DNA of 64,000 nt from Agrocybe praecox (GCA_964017145.1 OZ024842.1:1922001-1986000); one strand, 5' to 3'; counted from the stretch's first letter, positions 11,123-23,788 are shown. The notes: generated by a model not told the origin, from the letters alone. Numbers and translations are program-made.

Positions 11123-12150
11123 TCAAACGTTGGCGCCTGTCATAGCCAAGGCACCAATCTGTACGAAAATCTGATTCAGGTCTTGAAGAACTGAGTCTGT
11201 GGCGCCAGCTGGGATATCGATGATGCCAGTGGGAATTGCGAGGCCACTGGCAACTCCGCTCAGATAGTCGACCAAGCTAGGAGCGCTAGAGACAGAGGAC
11301 AACGTCTTAGTGGAGCTGGAATGGGCACTGCTGCTAGGAGTTGAAGATGTGGTATGAACAACACTGGAAGTTTTGGAAGTGGTTCGGGTGCTCGTGGTCG
11401 TGGGGGGGTGCCATATTGAGGTGGTTGTACGCTTCTTTGTAGTAGTAGGCGTCGGATTATCATTCCCACCACTCCCATCTACAAATTCCCAGTCACCAGC
11501 AAACACCCCACTAGATTGTGGAAGGAAATTGGTGAACAGTCCTTCGGATAGATCCAACCCTCCCCAAGGACATGTTGGGCACTATAAGAAAGTTTAGTTT
11601 CTGAGCAATAATGACTTAAGAGAGACTGACGGTATCTTGGATAGTGGCAATTCTGCTAATTCCACGGAAGGTAATTCTGATACTCTTGAAGCACCAACTA
11701 GGGTTCATTTGCTAAGAAACAAAACAATCAGTCTCTTTTTGACATAGAGGTTAGAATGTTGCTACGCACCGCCTGATTCATTGCTACGACCTATGAAACA
11801 TAAAAATGCCTCGTTTTAGCTACTATGATGATTTTATCTGCCATGGAATAGCTTACCATTTGGCTATTTTGAAGGAATTGACCGCAAGAGCCTCTGCAGA
11901 TTAACGACAATTTAGCATTACGAATGGATTAGATAGAAAAACAAACGAACGCATTTCCAGTTTGGACGTTATAGAATGTCATCCTGGCACCACTGACACG
12001 TCTGAACAACTCGATGTCACCCTCAGCACGTCGAGCAATTTCATGGTGACGTTGGACTACTGGACTTCCATGTCCAAGACTGGAGGCGCCAGCAAGCGAG
12101 AAAAAGGTGAAGAGTGAGGCGGAAAGAGATACAAGGCGGATTGTTAGCAT
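11123..12150 (-). CDS. Secreted double-psi beta-barrel (RlpA/expansin-like) protein
   Basis: The start at 12150 gives a signal peptide (MLTIRLVSLSASLFTFFSLA), followed by two dibasic pairs (ARR, FRR) suitable for Kex2 processing. The barrel follows: RMTFYNVQTGNA joins an exon with GSCGQFLQNSQM, then VVAMNQ, then a block containing WCFKSIRITFRG, IATIQDTCPTC and GGLDLSEGLFTNF. This order is that of RlpA-like double-psi barrels such as fungal expansin-like and barwin-like proteins (G-x-C-G, then Q-D-x-C-x-x-C, then D-L-S). The C-terminal part is a Thr/Ser-rich, probably O-glycosylated linker with a short hydrophobic tail. No expansin carbohydrate-binding domain was found. A role in cell-wall loosening or binding is inferred. 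At least four small introns interrupt the gene. Confidence 0.78.
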
Positions 12151-12388
12151 GTTTTTAAGGAGTGTGATGTTGGAAAAGAACGTAGGTTACAGTGTCGTGA
12201 TGAATGTAGGAAAATAAAGCAAATTGCTGGAATGATTAACTGACAAGGATTGTCATAGAGAGAGGCACCAGTCACGTCGACGAATTCGAACTGTGGGAAA
12301 TCAATCAGCGCTCAGCGGCGATCTTCAGTTTCAGGCCGGGCAATTCGCGCGTACCTCTATGATTCGTATGTACTATACAATGATCACT

Positions 12389-12394
12389 GATAGT
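12389..12394. repeat. Target-site duplication, left copy
   Basis: GATAGT directly abuts the left end of the transposon and is repeated at 14039-14044 directly after the right end. Confidence 0.75.
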
Positions 12395-12528
12395 TATGGC
12401 AACAGGGACCCGCCAGCTTCGAAATTCAACTTGTTTGGCTTAATGCCGAGTTTCGGCATGGTTAATTTTGAATTTCATTTTCCTATCCGCAATCTTACAA
12501 TTACATGAACTCAGAACGTTTCTTTCGA
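12395..12528 (+). repeat. Left terminal inverted repeat
   Basis: These 134 bases are the exact reverse complement of 13905-14038. Similarity continues weakly for about 12 more bases inward (TTTCCAGATCTC against TATTCCAAATCTC), then stops. Confidence 0.88.
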
Positions 12529-13904
12529 CTTTCCAGATCTCGCTTTTGATCCCCACATTTAATTTCTATTACTAGAGTGACCTCTTATGTAATCATATAT
12601 GAGTATCCCTTCAACTTAAGTATTTTCTATGATTCATGCAGTACCGTTTCTCCACCGTTTGCTACTCGGATCCTAGTGTCCTAGGCAAAGACAACACAAC
12701 ATGGCTGTAAAGTACGTCAATCACTCACTGGGCTCATTAATCCGGAATTTTCAATGTGCGTAGAAAATCGGATAAAAGATCACGGAATTTTTTGGGCAAG
12801 ATGTTCCTATGAATGTGGCTGAATAAGATTTGGCGCCCAAGACGAGCGTCAAACGTTTAAATAAGTTAATTGCAGTGTTTGGAAGATTGAACAAAGGTAC
12901 CATGTGATTGTTCCCAAATCCGTGAGTTTGCGCTATATCATAACATACTTTCCGTGAATCTTTAGTAATAGTTGGGTTGTTTAAATAAAGCTTACATATT
13001 TGAATTCCAGGGCATTCTGGATGTTGAGTTGTATGCTATGGTAGTGTGCTGTGTGGTGAGTACGGCGGAGAAGTGATCTGTGTAAGCGGTGACAACGTCA
13101 AATAACGAAATGATTCAGTGGTTCAGGACTCAAAGGTAACTCGAACGTACATATAGTATCAATCGTTGGTTAATCCATTGATATTCAACGAAGCTCCGGT
13201 GGTGTTTCGGACAAGTTTTGGACGTTACTTTGTTCTGCGAGTTGTACCTCACGGTAGTATTTTTCAGTTTTGTGCGCAGTTTGTGTAGCAAGTGATATAA
13301 TCATATATCTATGACGGAAAGTTTTTTTTGCTTACCTGTGCATTTAATATACAATTGTGTGATACTTAAAATTTTAACCTTGACGTGATATAATGATATT
13401 GGGTATGTTTAAGAGGCACTCTGTAATTCGAGGTGCATGAGGCTGTACGAGACGCACAAAACTATCAAATCAGTTCCGAGCATTACACGTACGGCACAAG
13501 TGCGCTGTGTGGTGCCTTTTTTATTCACTGACAGCGAGACCCTTGACTATTGGTCGCGTTGACTTCAGAATATTTCAGAATACGCAGGACAGAGGGCTAA
13601 TAACTTTGAAGAATTAATAAATGAGCATTGTGCATACATCCGTTAGCGCAAACGCGAGCCGAAGCGAGACTAGCAAGGATCACTGGCAAGTTGCTGGCAT
13701 GGGTCTGGGAAATTTCTGGGAAAAGTTGACTTGACATTCCTATTCTTCTTTACCACCCTTCTGAATTTTGGTGACGAAGTCATCAAATCAAATGATCCGT
13801 ACACGTTGCGTATACGGAATCACCTAGACAGTGATATTAAAGATATTCAGAGCATTCTCATTGTACATCATGGGAGTATAAGAGTAATGATGAGATTTGG
13901 AATA

Positions 13905-14038
13905 TCGAAAGAAACGTTCTGAGTTCATGTAATTGTAAGATTGCGGATAGGAAAATGAAATTCAAAATTAACCATGCCGAAACTCGGCATTAAGCCAAAC
14001 AAGTTGAATTTCGAAGCTGGCGGGTCCCTGTTGCCATA
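13905..14038 (-). repeat. Right terminal inverted repeat
   Basis: Exact reverse complement of 12395-12528. The identity of both ends suggests recent insertion or recent gene conversion between the ends. Confidence 0.88.
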
Positions 14039-14044
14039 GATAGT
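14039..14044. repeat. Target-site duplication, right copy
   Basis: GATAGT, identical to 12389-12394 and placed exactly at the opposite boundary of the element. Confidence 0.75.
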
Positions 14045-14913
14045 CAAGTGGCCGGTAGTTTATATATATAAGAATAGTATTGGGCGATACACAGCGTCAA
14101 CAGGTGATCGAAACAGTAATCTAAAAATAGACCGATAATAAGTACGGTGTATCTGCATCTAAGTACGACAGATGTAATTTCATTTGAGTATCCTGATTTT
14201 AACAGTCTGATTATAAGTCAGGAAGTCTGGTTTATATACATACATTTCGCCCCGAACTTCACGGTATACTTTTCATCCTTTTCCAGAAAATCCACGATTT
14301 ACTTGAATGTGCTGAATGAAAGTCTCGCTGTATAATATGCTCCACCTTGAATATCTTGCAATACTACCTACCCAATGCCCATTGAGCTGACCAGCCTTTC
14401 TTATAGTTTGAAAAGACTCACGAGGTATACGTGATAACAATGATTGGGCAGCCATGATAGATTTGTGATTTAAGTCAAATCATATGCAGAAATATGCATG
14501 TCGCAAGTTTGTATACCAGAGAGAAACGTTCATATTAAATGAAACCAAGTATGTTTATGAATGGAGAACTTAGAAAAACCTTGGTTAATCAAAAATTTGG
14601 GATGGATGATACATTTAACTCAAAATTTAATACGCCTTGGCAAGGCCACGTATAAGTATACGGGGAGGCCTTACTCTGTCCTCACTACTTATCTTGATTG
14701 ATAACCGTCATTTCTTCCGTTGGGGACTCAGAAACTTGAATCAGACCCGAGTGACTGAAAAGTTTGGACCCAAAAAGGACTATATAAGGGAATTCAAGGG
14801 GCTGGGAGTCACACGTGGGCGGCCGCTTGGATTGAGAATTCCCACACTTGGAAGGTGGATTGCGCAAAAAAGTGTTACCTCGCGCTCATTGTGTTACTGC
14901 GACAATCTCTGAG
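14045..14913 (+). promoter_or_regulatory. Upstream region of the Mga2/Spt23-like gene
   Basis: This 870-base stretch separates the transposon from the transcription-factor gene. It is AT-rich up to about 14650 and shows no coding frame with recognisable features. The last 250 bases, which are richer in GC, should hold the core promoter and 5' leader. No binding motif was identified with confidence. Confidence 0.4.
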
Positions 14914-17900
14914 ATGTCTGTATCGTCGTCGTCGACAACACAAGATTCCCGCTCGCCGTCGCCGCTCACCCCAGAAGCTTCAGACTCCATCGAACCAGTC
15001 AGCGACCTCCCCTCTTGGTATCATTCGATGCCTCCCACAAAGACACCTGTTTCCCAATGGCCCTCGGATCCTTCTATTTACACAACACCCCACAAGTCAG
15101 AGGAGGAAAATATGCTTCGACTGGATGACTTGATTGAACAACATGCCTATGACGAGTGCGTTTTATCTCCTACGCATTTGACCCTTCTTGACACCGTCTA
15201 CAGTTCACCTGCTTCAGCTTTCAATCCAAATATGGGATTCCTTTCTCCTCCATACCCCCCGAATTCAGATTCGCCTTCTCCACTTCCAGATACTGCTACT
15301 CCAGAATATCGTTCCATGAACAACATGGTCTCTTCTCATCACGGCTCAATATCATTAACCAAACCGATACCCCCACCTGCCTCCCTCCTCCGCAAACCTG
15401 ATCCTTCTACCATGAATCAAAGGGTGGTTCATCCTCCTAAAGAATCATGTTTCAAGTCTGTTCATGTACCTCTTCATTTGAAATATTCCCTGACCTGTTT
15501 TTGCAGCATGCCCATCATGATCCCAAGCATTCCAGAAGGAGGGACAAAATCTCGAGTAGAAACACAAGTCAGGGTGACTGTCGATCTTGCGGACTCAAGC
15601 TCATCATCGGACCCCTACAAATACGACAGGATTGGCTCGTGGAAGTGGCTGAAATTGCCTCAAGGTACCGCCACTAAGAAACGTACGAGGAAGCAAGGGA
15701 AAATCGGTGGGTCATTATCTATTTGTCTAAAATCATCCATTGACTTTGCATCGAAAAAGACCCGGATCCTCAGGATGTATTACATCTTTCTGCTACCGTC
15801 ACATGTGCATCCCCTCCACATAACCGAGTACTGAGTTGTTCAAGTTGTCAGACACGAGAGGTACGGACCACGACTTATTTTTTGTGGCTACATTTTCATT
15901 TTTCGTAGGCAAAAAGAGTTGCCAAGAAGCTGGCTGCTCGAGTACGCCCCGCTCGATCAGATTCTGAATCCGAAGCAGATCCCAGTAAACCCCATAAAAG
16001 CAAGCACCATGAAGACACTACGAGCATCATACAGTTCAACTGTGCCGAAATTCTCGATTTTTCGACAGGGTCTGTGGTCTTGCCCCTTCGCATCACATGT
16101 TACTGTCGTCACCACCGAGAGAAAGTTGGGTTTATTGTTCACTTCTCCATGATGGATCACAATGGTCGCATTGTAGGGTCTGGTATGTCGCGACCTATTA
16201 TGATAACGGACGACCATAAGACATCGACCGCCAACAAGCCTCAGGAAATGATTGGTAGCTTCACTGCTCTCGATCATCCTGATTGGTCCCAAGTCGGTGG
16301 AGTCTTGAATGAAATTTCACCTATATCGGATAACCGTGCACCTTCAAGACGTAAAAGGGAGTTGCTAGCAGGTACCAATAAGAGAGTCAAGCCCTATGAT
16401 GCGTCTGCCAAACCTGTTCGGGTTTCTCGAGAAGGTAGCATATCGAGCGCGCCTTCGCCGTCAACATCATATTCCCCGCTTCCAACGACTAGAGCATCTA
16501 CACCCTTCTCAGCTCTTCAAAATGTGGTTAATTCTGAACAGCAGGTCCCATCTCAACCCCCTTCTCTACAAGAAGAAGCTCTTGGGTCAGAAACTTCCTC
16601 TTCGGATGCCATTGGCACACCCCTGGACCAACATTCAGACGTGCATATGCCTGAAGTTGACTACGCGCACGAAATATGCGAATCACACCCTCCATCGACT
16701 ACGTTGATCCATCCATCCAACTTGATCATGTCTGCTCTGCCACGTTCCATGCCCTTCATGTACTTCGATCCTGGTCAAGTATCCCAACAGATGCAAGTAC
16801 AACCCCCCATTATCCACCGCCTTATACCAAATGCAGGGCCCACCCATGGTGGAATTGAAGTCACGATCTTAGGCGCCAATTTCCATCCGGCTATACACCT
16901 GAACTGTATATTCGGCGACGTGGCGGCTAGTTCAACTCAGCGGTGGAGTGACAATACCCTCGTTTGCATGTTGCCACCGCGAACGATGCCCGGTGTTGTA
17001 GCTGTCTGGTTTGAAGGATTTCCTAAAACCGATGATCAAGCACATTCACCTCCGTCATTATTCACATATTCTGATGAATCAGATAGGGCATTGTGAGTGG
17101 TTTCTTTAGATTTCGTTTCGATTATTATTCTTATATTTCTACAGGATGGAACTTGCTCTTCAAGTGGTTGGTCTAAAAATGACTGGTAAGATCGAAGATG
17201 CCAAGAATGTAGCAATGAGAATTGTAGGGAATGCTGGAAATGATGGCAGCGATCCAAATCATAACGGCGGTGGTATGATGCAGTTATCGCTGTCTCCCGC
17301 TACTGGCCCTCTGCCGTTTGTGCGGTCAGGGAATAATAGCGGCTTTGAAAAGCGGATTATTGATCTCCTTTCCATTATCGATACTCCCATGGATGAACCT
17401 CCATCAAGCTCTGTTTCGATACCGGATGCCATTTCTTATCAATCTGCAAGTGGACAAACGCTTCTGCATCTGGCTGCATTCCTGGAGTTGCCCGTGCTTA
17501 CAAGGTTCCTTGTCAGTCACGGCGCAGACCTAGACGCTCGTGATCGAAATGGATTTACACCTTTGCACTTTGCAGCACTTACCCAGACCAGCATCTGTAC
17601 CTCAATCCTGCTTGTAGCAGGAGCGGACGTGGAAATTGTCAACGCACTTGGGAAAACTGCAGAGGAAATTTCTATAACTGGGCCGTTTGAAAAAGTGGTC
17701 TGTCCTGCGGACGATAGTGACAGCGACGAAGATTGGTCAGAAGACGAGGAAGCTGAGCTAGGAGACGCGGAAGAGGACGATGACGTCCCTGTTCGTCGAA
17801 TTCTGAAGAAGCGAATATCCCGTCGTCCATCTAGGCTCAGTGTCCTTCAGTCAGGTAGGGCCACACCAAAGCGTTCTCTAGATGTTTCACGAGCCGCTAC

Positions 17901-18817
17901 GCCGCCTCCGCCTCTCCTTGCTCTCCCTCAACTCAATGACGAGAAGCTGAAGGAAAAAGACGATTCCGACACTGCTGATGCCAAGCGTGCTGCATCTTTC
18001 ATGGAAAAGATGATTCAGCGCACTCTAGCTCAAATTCCAGCGACTAATGGAATCATTCCTAACATGCCACAACTCCCGTTGCCCCACCTTCCTGATCTTC
18101 CTGCCGTCCCATGGGGTGCTTTACCCCAGATCCCTATGGTATTCCCAGTTTTCATCCCCATGATGCCTAATTGGCCATCGTTCCGTGGCGAACATGCTAC
18201 TGACTCAGCCGGTCAAAGAATACCTGCCGAAGGAGATGACACAACCCGTAATATGGGTGCTGCGGCTCTACGAGCCGCGCAAGAATGGCGAGCGACTTGG
18301 GAAAAATGGGTCGCGTTGGCTGTTGCTTCGACTGCCGGACAACAAACTGAGGACTTGCCCCCACCGATTTATACACCCCGAGCAGGCGAAGACGAGGTTA
18401 TCAAAATCCCTGCAGGCCAGGAAGGCACTCAACTTCCAGAAACAGTGTCTTCCTCCTCTTCGCGCGAGATTCGACCTGTCGGATACGATAGTACTCCAGT
18501 ACCTGAACAAGTAGTGGAATCATTCGGATATCAACCTCCCGCCAAGGAGACTCAGAATCTACAAAAGAAACGTAAGACTCTACTGTGCTTAGGATTGCTT
18601 ATAATTATCCTGACATCAAATATTTTAGATGACCGTATGCTTTTGCTATTTTGGTTACCAATTCTCTTTTGTCAGTGACTGAAACATTAAACCGTTAGGC
18701 ATCTACTGATTCTTTTCCCTCGCAGTATCAATGATTTGGGCTTTCCACAACGGAATTCGAATCGCTTTCCAAGCGGTCAAGCTGGCGTTGCCGGTTAAGA
18801 ACGCTCTCCACGCCTGA
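14914..18817 (+). CDS. MGA2: Mga2/Spt23-type membrane-anchored transcription factor
   Basis: Seven exons (14914-15455, 15507-15706, 15760-15860, 15909-17092, 17145-18571, 18629-18670, 18726-18817) keep phase and give 1,195 residues. The N-terminal third is Ser/Pro-rich. Conserved family blocks follow: KSRVETQVRVTVDLADSS, YDRIGSWKWLKLP, and VLSCSSCQTRE then AKRVAKKLAARVRP. An IPT/TIG domain (residues about 581-650; LIPNAGPTHGGIEVTILGAN) and ankyrin repeats (about 778-860; GQTLLHLAAF, GFTPLHFAAL) follow. A single membrane helix lies at about 1153-1172 near the C-terminus (MLLLFWLPILFLSMIWAF). In yeast the ER-anchored precursor is ubiquitinated by Rsp5, cleaved by the proteasome, and the released part activates OLE1 fatty-acid desaturase. 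A PPPIY motif at residues 1081-1085 (18358-18372) could recruit WW domains. Confidence 0.9.
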
Positions 18818-19205
18818 ATTTACATATATATCCGGAGCGTTTAATTTCTATCATCTCTACAGAGGATTCTAAACTGTCTTTCAATCTCATGTAAGCTAGC
18901 CTTATTTAATTCATTACAGATAATCTGGTACTGTAATGATTGTTCTGCGCTCATTGTAATCCTATGTTCTGTTATTAGTTTTAGTTGTATTTAGACATTA
19001 TGCATTCGCACATTAAGTAGTTGGATAGAAATTGCCATTTTAAATTTTTTTGTACTGGATGAACATGTTTGTGCCTGTTATGGAAATAGTTTACATTGTT
19101 GTAAACGGCACCGTGACATGCACAAAGGTCCTGCTCCTCTTGCTCAACAACCTCCACGACGTCGCGTCGTTTTTGACATATTTCTGACCGTCTTCTTGGA
19201 CTAAA
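18818..19205. other. Intergenic region between tandem genes
   Basis: This is the 3' flank of the Mga2-like gene and promoter of the Nup50-like gene, both on the plus strand. The first 200 bases are AT-rich. No other feature was recognised. Confidence 0.4.
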
Positions 19206-21409
19206 ATGAAACGTGTAGCCGAGAAACAACTAACAAAGGATAACGAAGAAGCCGAGGAAGAAGTTCGTACAAGGCACTACTCGATCTTCCCATTCCTTTC
19301 TCCGTCTAACAATCCGCATAGGAAACTGAAGAGGGCTTCAGAAAGGCTGACGATGCAGTCCTAGCAACCAGAGTGTCTGTATATCATCCAGTTTATATCG
19401 TTTTTTATGTCGCTTACACTGAATAGTATCCGCGGTCTGCCGAAGAGTCGTAACAGGCCACAGAATGAAGCAGTCAGTACACGATTTACATTCGGGTTGA
19501 CTTTCCTACTTATTCATATTTCAATTAAGCCACCATCTCCGTTTGCAATGCCTCCGGCCAGTACAGGAAGCGCGAATCCTTTCGGCCTGCCTCAGTCGAC
19601 CACCACCACTGTCAGTTATTACACTTGTATCATCATTCCATGTCGTTGAACACGTCGTTTTCAGTCTCCTTTCGGTAACTTCAGTCTCAAGCCACCTGTA
19701 TCAGACTTTACTTTTAAGCCTACGACAACAGAAGCCAAGGAAACGTCTTCATCTTCCCCGGTAAAGTAAACATCCTTTGCAAAAGATCAGTGAGCTCATG
19801 CCGACTATGTAGAGCCCTTTCTCTGCACCCTCTCTTTTTTCCTTTGCGACGCCTCAAAAGTCCGCTTTTACTTTTGGACCTTCCACACAAAACTCAAGTC
19901 CTCCGACCGTCGCGTCTACAGCAAGCAACACGTCGAAAGCGTTTGCTTCGCTGATTAATAGCACCGCTCCTCCCAGCTCTTTCACTTCAGCTCCCCATAC
20001 AATCCCAGCAACATCTACTCAAAATGGTGATAAATCATCCTCCGACCCAGTGTCACTGAAGTATTACACCAACCTCCGTGGGTTGAACGTGTCATTCCTA
20101 GCAGCCGTGTCTAAAGCTGTCGACGAGGACCCATTCGTGGATATTGCGGGTGTTTTCGAGAGTTACAAGTCCACGCGGGCTCGGGTCCAGAAGGAGTTCG
20201 ATGACTTGTCCTCGACTAAAGCAAGATCCACAGCAGAGTCGACGTCTTCACCACAGCCAGCGACGAACTCTGGACCCACAATGCCCGCCCCACCTGCTTC
20301 ATTTAGCTTTGGCGGGTTCAAACCGACTCCTGCGGCATTTTCAACCCCTGCGGCGACCTCCCTTGCACCAAAACCAAGTTTTGAATTCAAACCATCTACC
20401 GGATTCGGTTCCACGTCCGCTGCCAATCCTTTCGCTCCATCATCCAAGGATTCCGGCTCTAGTTCAAGCAGCATCTTTGGATCTTCCTCGATTTCTAATC
20501 CAGCTGATAAATCCTCTGAATCTACGGCCAAACCCACGGCAGGAGGATCTTCTCTATTCACCTTTGAGAAGCCACCATCTGCCCCCTCACCATTCGGCAC
20601 ATTTGGAACCTCTGCACCTGTACCCTTCTCATTTGGCTCCGGTACATCTGCTTCAGGAGATAAGTCAACATCGGCTCCTTCGAGTTTCTTTGGTGGATCG
20701 AACAAGACAACTTCTAGTAATGCATCTAGTTCCTTTACCTTTGGGACCAGCGGCGGTTCAGCTACTCCATCTGTTTTCGGAGGAATGAAACCACTAGGGG
20801 GTGAAGGAAGTACGGAATCGACGAGCGAAACTGCTGGAGAAGTTGAAAATTCAGATCGTGCAACACCGGCTACTGAAGGGGGCGACGCAGAACAAGCCCC
20901 ACCTCTGATTGCAACAAACCCGTGGACTGAAGAGGGTGAAGGAGAGGAAAACGAGGAAACTTTACATGCTGTAAAAGCCAAGGCTTATAAAATGGCCAAA
21001 GCCGATGACGGAAGTTCGAAGTGGGCAACTTTGGGTGCAGGTAAATTGATCCATTGAAAATATTGGTCCCCATTCTGATTTTATGCAAATAAGGTATCAT
21101 AAGACTGAAGAAAGATAAAGATTCTGGCACTCGCAGGATGCTGTTGCGAAATGCTACAAACGGCAAAGTCGTAATTGTATGTGCTATTTCTTTGTCAAAT
21201 AGGCTATCCAATCAACTTTTCTGTAGAATTTCAACATATATGCTGGCTTGAAGCCCACACAGACCAAAACTGCTCTAAGTTTTGTTGGTCATGACGCAGG
21301 GGTCTCACAAACCTACACGATCCGATTGGCGAACGAGGGCGACGCGAATGAATTCAAGAACGCACTGGACAGGGAAATCGCCTTTGTTAAAGCGAAGGAT
21401 GAATCATGA
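19206..21409 (+). CDS. NUP50: Nucleoporin Nup50/Nup2-like
   Basis: The start at 19206 gives MKRVAEKQLTKDNEEAEEE, the NUP50 N-terminal motif (importin-alpha binding in animals). The next exon adds GFRKADDAVLATR and then IRGLPKSRN, also part of that motif. The middle is a Ser/Pro/Thr-rich FG region with NPFGLP, SFSFGGF, SIFGSS, SPFGTFG, SFFGGS and SVFGGM. The last exons give a Ran-binding domain: KAKAYKMAKADDGSSKWATL, then IIRLKKDKDSGTRRMLLRN, then GKVVINFNIY. The protein has about 550 residues and at least eight exons, stopping at 21407-21409. It acts at the nuclear basket, binding importin-alpha and Ran-GTP to speed cargo release. The key Ran-binding acidic and aromatic residues appear intact. 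It is convergent with the Gyp1-like gene 120 bases away. Confidence 0.9.
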
Positions 21410-21529
21410 ATTACCTTACGAATAGCCTTAGTTGATCTATTGCTTGAATAACAGTTGGATTTTCTTTGTGTTTGATTCGTTTCCACTTCCGCTCCTCCAC
21501 ATTCCCATAAAAATACAAAAAGAACAGTG

Positions 21530-23637
21530 TTATTTCCCGTTGAAATGACTCTGGGCATTGTGCCATATCGAGTTAAGTACAAATGCTTCACTAAGAAGCA
21601 TTTCTATCTCGTGATCTCCCCAATCTTGCGTAGGTAATGATTGCAAAAACATGATGATGCCCTACAGGAGCCATTAAAATTTTCAAAATTCAAAGGGATA
21701 GTTTGAAGACGAACTTGGAAATCCATCGTTCGTAGTTTCTCGCTCCAGCGGACCAAGAACGCTGAGCAAACGTATAGATGAAATTGTGAAAATGCGTCTG
21801 GGCCTTCTGCCTGCATGAATAATTGTGTTAGGGTTTGCATTTCCAGAAGGGTTGCACTTACGAGGTATGTGTCCCACATACGGATGGTATTCTGGACGCT
21901 GATCTCCCGCATTAAGAGACAATTCATCCAACGGAATGCGAATTGCATGAATTCGACATTTTGTGATTCCAAGTGTCCAGATAGAGGAGCTGAGAACCGA
22001 TGAGTGGAGAAAAGTGCGTCGCAAAGATCTACAGACCGTCGATGCGTGCAACTAGTTCCGCCATCCTTCTTACACTTCTTTGGATGCCCGGCTGTGCAAA
22101 TATGTAGTTATCCTGAATCCCGTCGAGTAGGCGCGAAAGGCACCAAAACGAATCCGCCTCGATTGCAGAGAGGACATGGGATGGCAGTAGGGATGTATCG
22201 AATTCCTCTGGATCCGAGTCTGAACACCTATGAGCGACTGACTAGAACTTCGAGGTAATGGGATTCACCTATATACGCTGAAAGAAAGACCTGGAAAAAC
22301 GGCGTTACAAGATCATTAATCCCTTGAACGTAGCCACTAGCGGGATGTCTGATAGCCCAGACATATAGAATACGCTCCAGGCTCTAAGAATCACAGTTAA
22401 CGAATGTTTGTATATAAATATAAAGGTATCACTCTTTGGGTCTTGTCATGCATCCACAGCCTAACACCGGGTCTTGTTCGAGGTACGTCAATTTCTATTT
22501 GATGCCAGATCTGTTGGTCGAGTCCTTCGCGACCGCGGGCAAAGGCAAGATCGACCATATTTTGATACTCCCCTCTTTTTCTCGCGAGTGTACTCGCGCG
22601 AAGGGGAGTGGGGAGTGGGAGGTATCCCTAATTAGTCCATGTGAGTAAAGAGTCATAAACTTGAAGGCAATGTAAACGCGACTGACGAGAAGAAGTTGCC
22701 ACGCCATCGGGCGGAGATCAGGTGGGATACCAGCCCAAGCAAGTTTCCTTAATTCTCCTTCTCGATTGTTTAACATACTACAACACAGTGAGTAAAAGGA
22801 AAATGGCGTACCAATGTTGACGTCTTGACTTGCCAGACAATCAACGAATTTATGTCTACGATTTGTACGAATAGATCGTTCGCGTAAAAGCTTTTCCGAC
22901 TTCTCTCGATTTTCTGATAGAGGTTTAGTGTCTGATATTTTGGACGATGTAGGAGAAGAATCTCGCTGTCTGCTGCGATTCTTGATGCCGTTTAGAGGGT
23001 CTGATGGATAGGTGAATATTTGCGCAGTTATATACAATGCGGACTCCAAGCGCTTTGTATGCTTACCAATAACTATTTCTTCAATATCAGCGCGTATAGA
23101 GCCGACATTGTGTTTTGGTTTCGAATTATTGGGAAGTGGTTTATTGGAAAAGTCCATATCTGGTTCGCTTGCTTCTGGTTCTAGATCGCCCAAGATCATA
23201 TCACCTTCGACGTCTATGTCTCCATTTTCGCCTGGATACCGATCTACATCTGCACCCTTTCGCTCTGATTCCTGCTCGAGTTTACTTCGGCTGCTGTTCC
23301 TACTGTGGGACGTTCGCACTATTGTCCAACCATTCTTCGGCGCTTCAGAAGGTATTGAATCTTTCGGGGGATACGAGCTTGGTGCTTGTAGATGGGTATA
23401 AGAGAAAGCAAGATTTGACGAAGAAGAGCTCGAAGAGGTTCTTGGGACGGGCTTTGGTGCAGTTACTGTAGAAGATGCGGCAGAACGGTTCCAAGAGGAG
23501 TTTAAAGTAGATTGGCGAGGAGACTCTGAATCAGAACTGCTGTCCCAGGCATCATCTTCGCCCCAGTCAGCTGTTGAAGAAAACCTAGAAATATGTAAAC
23601 CTATATGTGGGCGTGCTGGGGGAGAACGGGGGTTCAT
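21530..23637 (-). CDS. GYP1: Gyp1-type TBC-domain RabGAP (TBC1D22 family)
   Basis: The start at 23637 opens a 180-residue Ser-rich disordered N-terminus, followed by KFVDCLASQDVNI, GELRKLAWAGIPPDLRPMAW and the TBC domain. Both catalytic fingers are visible: the arginine finger in EIDVPRTRPGVRLW (about 22450-22490) and the glutamine finger in GYVQGINDL (about 22300-22340). Later motifs EFMQFAFRWMNCLLMRE and RMWDTYL close the domain. The last exon gives IIMFLQSLPTQDWGDHEIE and ends FNGK at 21530-21532. In yeast Gyp1 is the GTPase-activating protein of Ypt1/Rab1 at the Golgi; TBC1D22 is the animal counterpart. At least six introns interrupt the gene. Intact fingers indicate an active GAP. Confidence 0.9.
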
Positions 23638-23788
23638 TGCGCTGGCAACAGGGTTGATAAATTGGATTTAGGAGATTATACACGACATCAGGCTCCTTGA
23701 TCATGGACGTAGCGATCATTGCCCGTGGGAATTATGCCCTACCCAATCTTATCTTATCAACTCGAGCAATGCATGCATAAATTCATCT
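23638..23788. promoter_or_regulatory. 151-base bidirectional promoter
   Basis: The RabGAP gene and the RraA-like gene start outward from this interval, which must contain both core promoters. No clear binding motif was recognised. Confidence 0.4.

Larger units (their letters stand above)
12395..14038. mobile_element. Non-autonomous DNA transposon with perfect 134-bp terminal inverted repeats
   Basis: The ends are exact inverted copies of each other over 134 bases, beginning TATGGCAACAGGGACCCGCC at the left and ending with its complement at 14038. The element is 1,644 bp. The six bases GATAGT flank it directly at 12389-12394 and 14039-14044, a target-site duplication. The interior has no long open frame and nothing resembling a transposase, so it must be mobilised in trans or be a deletion derivative. 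A small inverted repeat (ATGCCGA/TCGGCAT) sits inside each end. A six-base duplication does not fit Tc1/mariner (TA), PIF/Harbinger (3 bp) or hAT (8 bp); I cannot assign a superfamily. Confidence 0.85.

Noticed and set aside
13731..13922. Possible transposase remnant inside the inverted-repeat element
   Set aside because: The 63-codon frame has no DDE, zinc-finger or helix-turn-helix features; the element is treated as non-autonomous.
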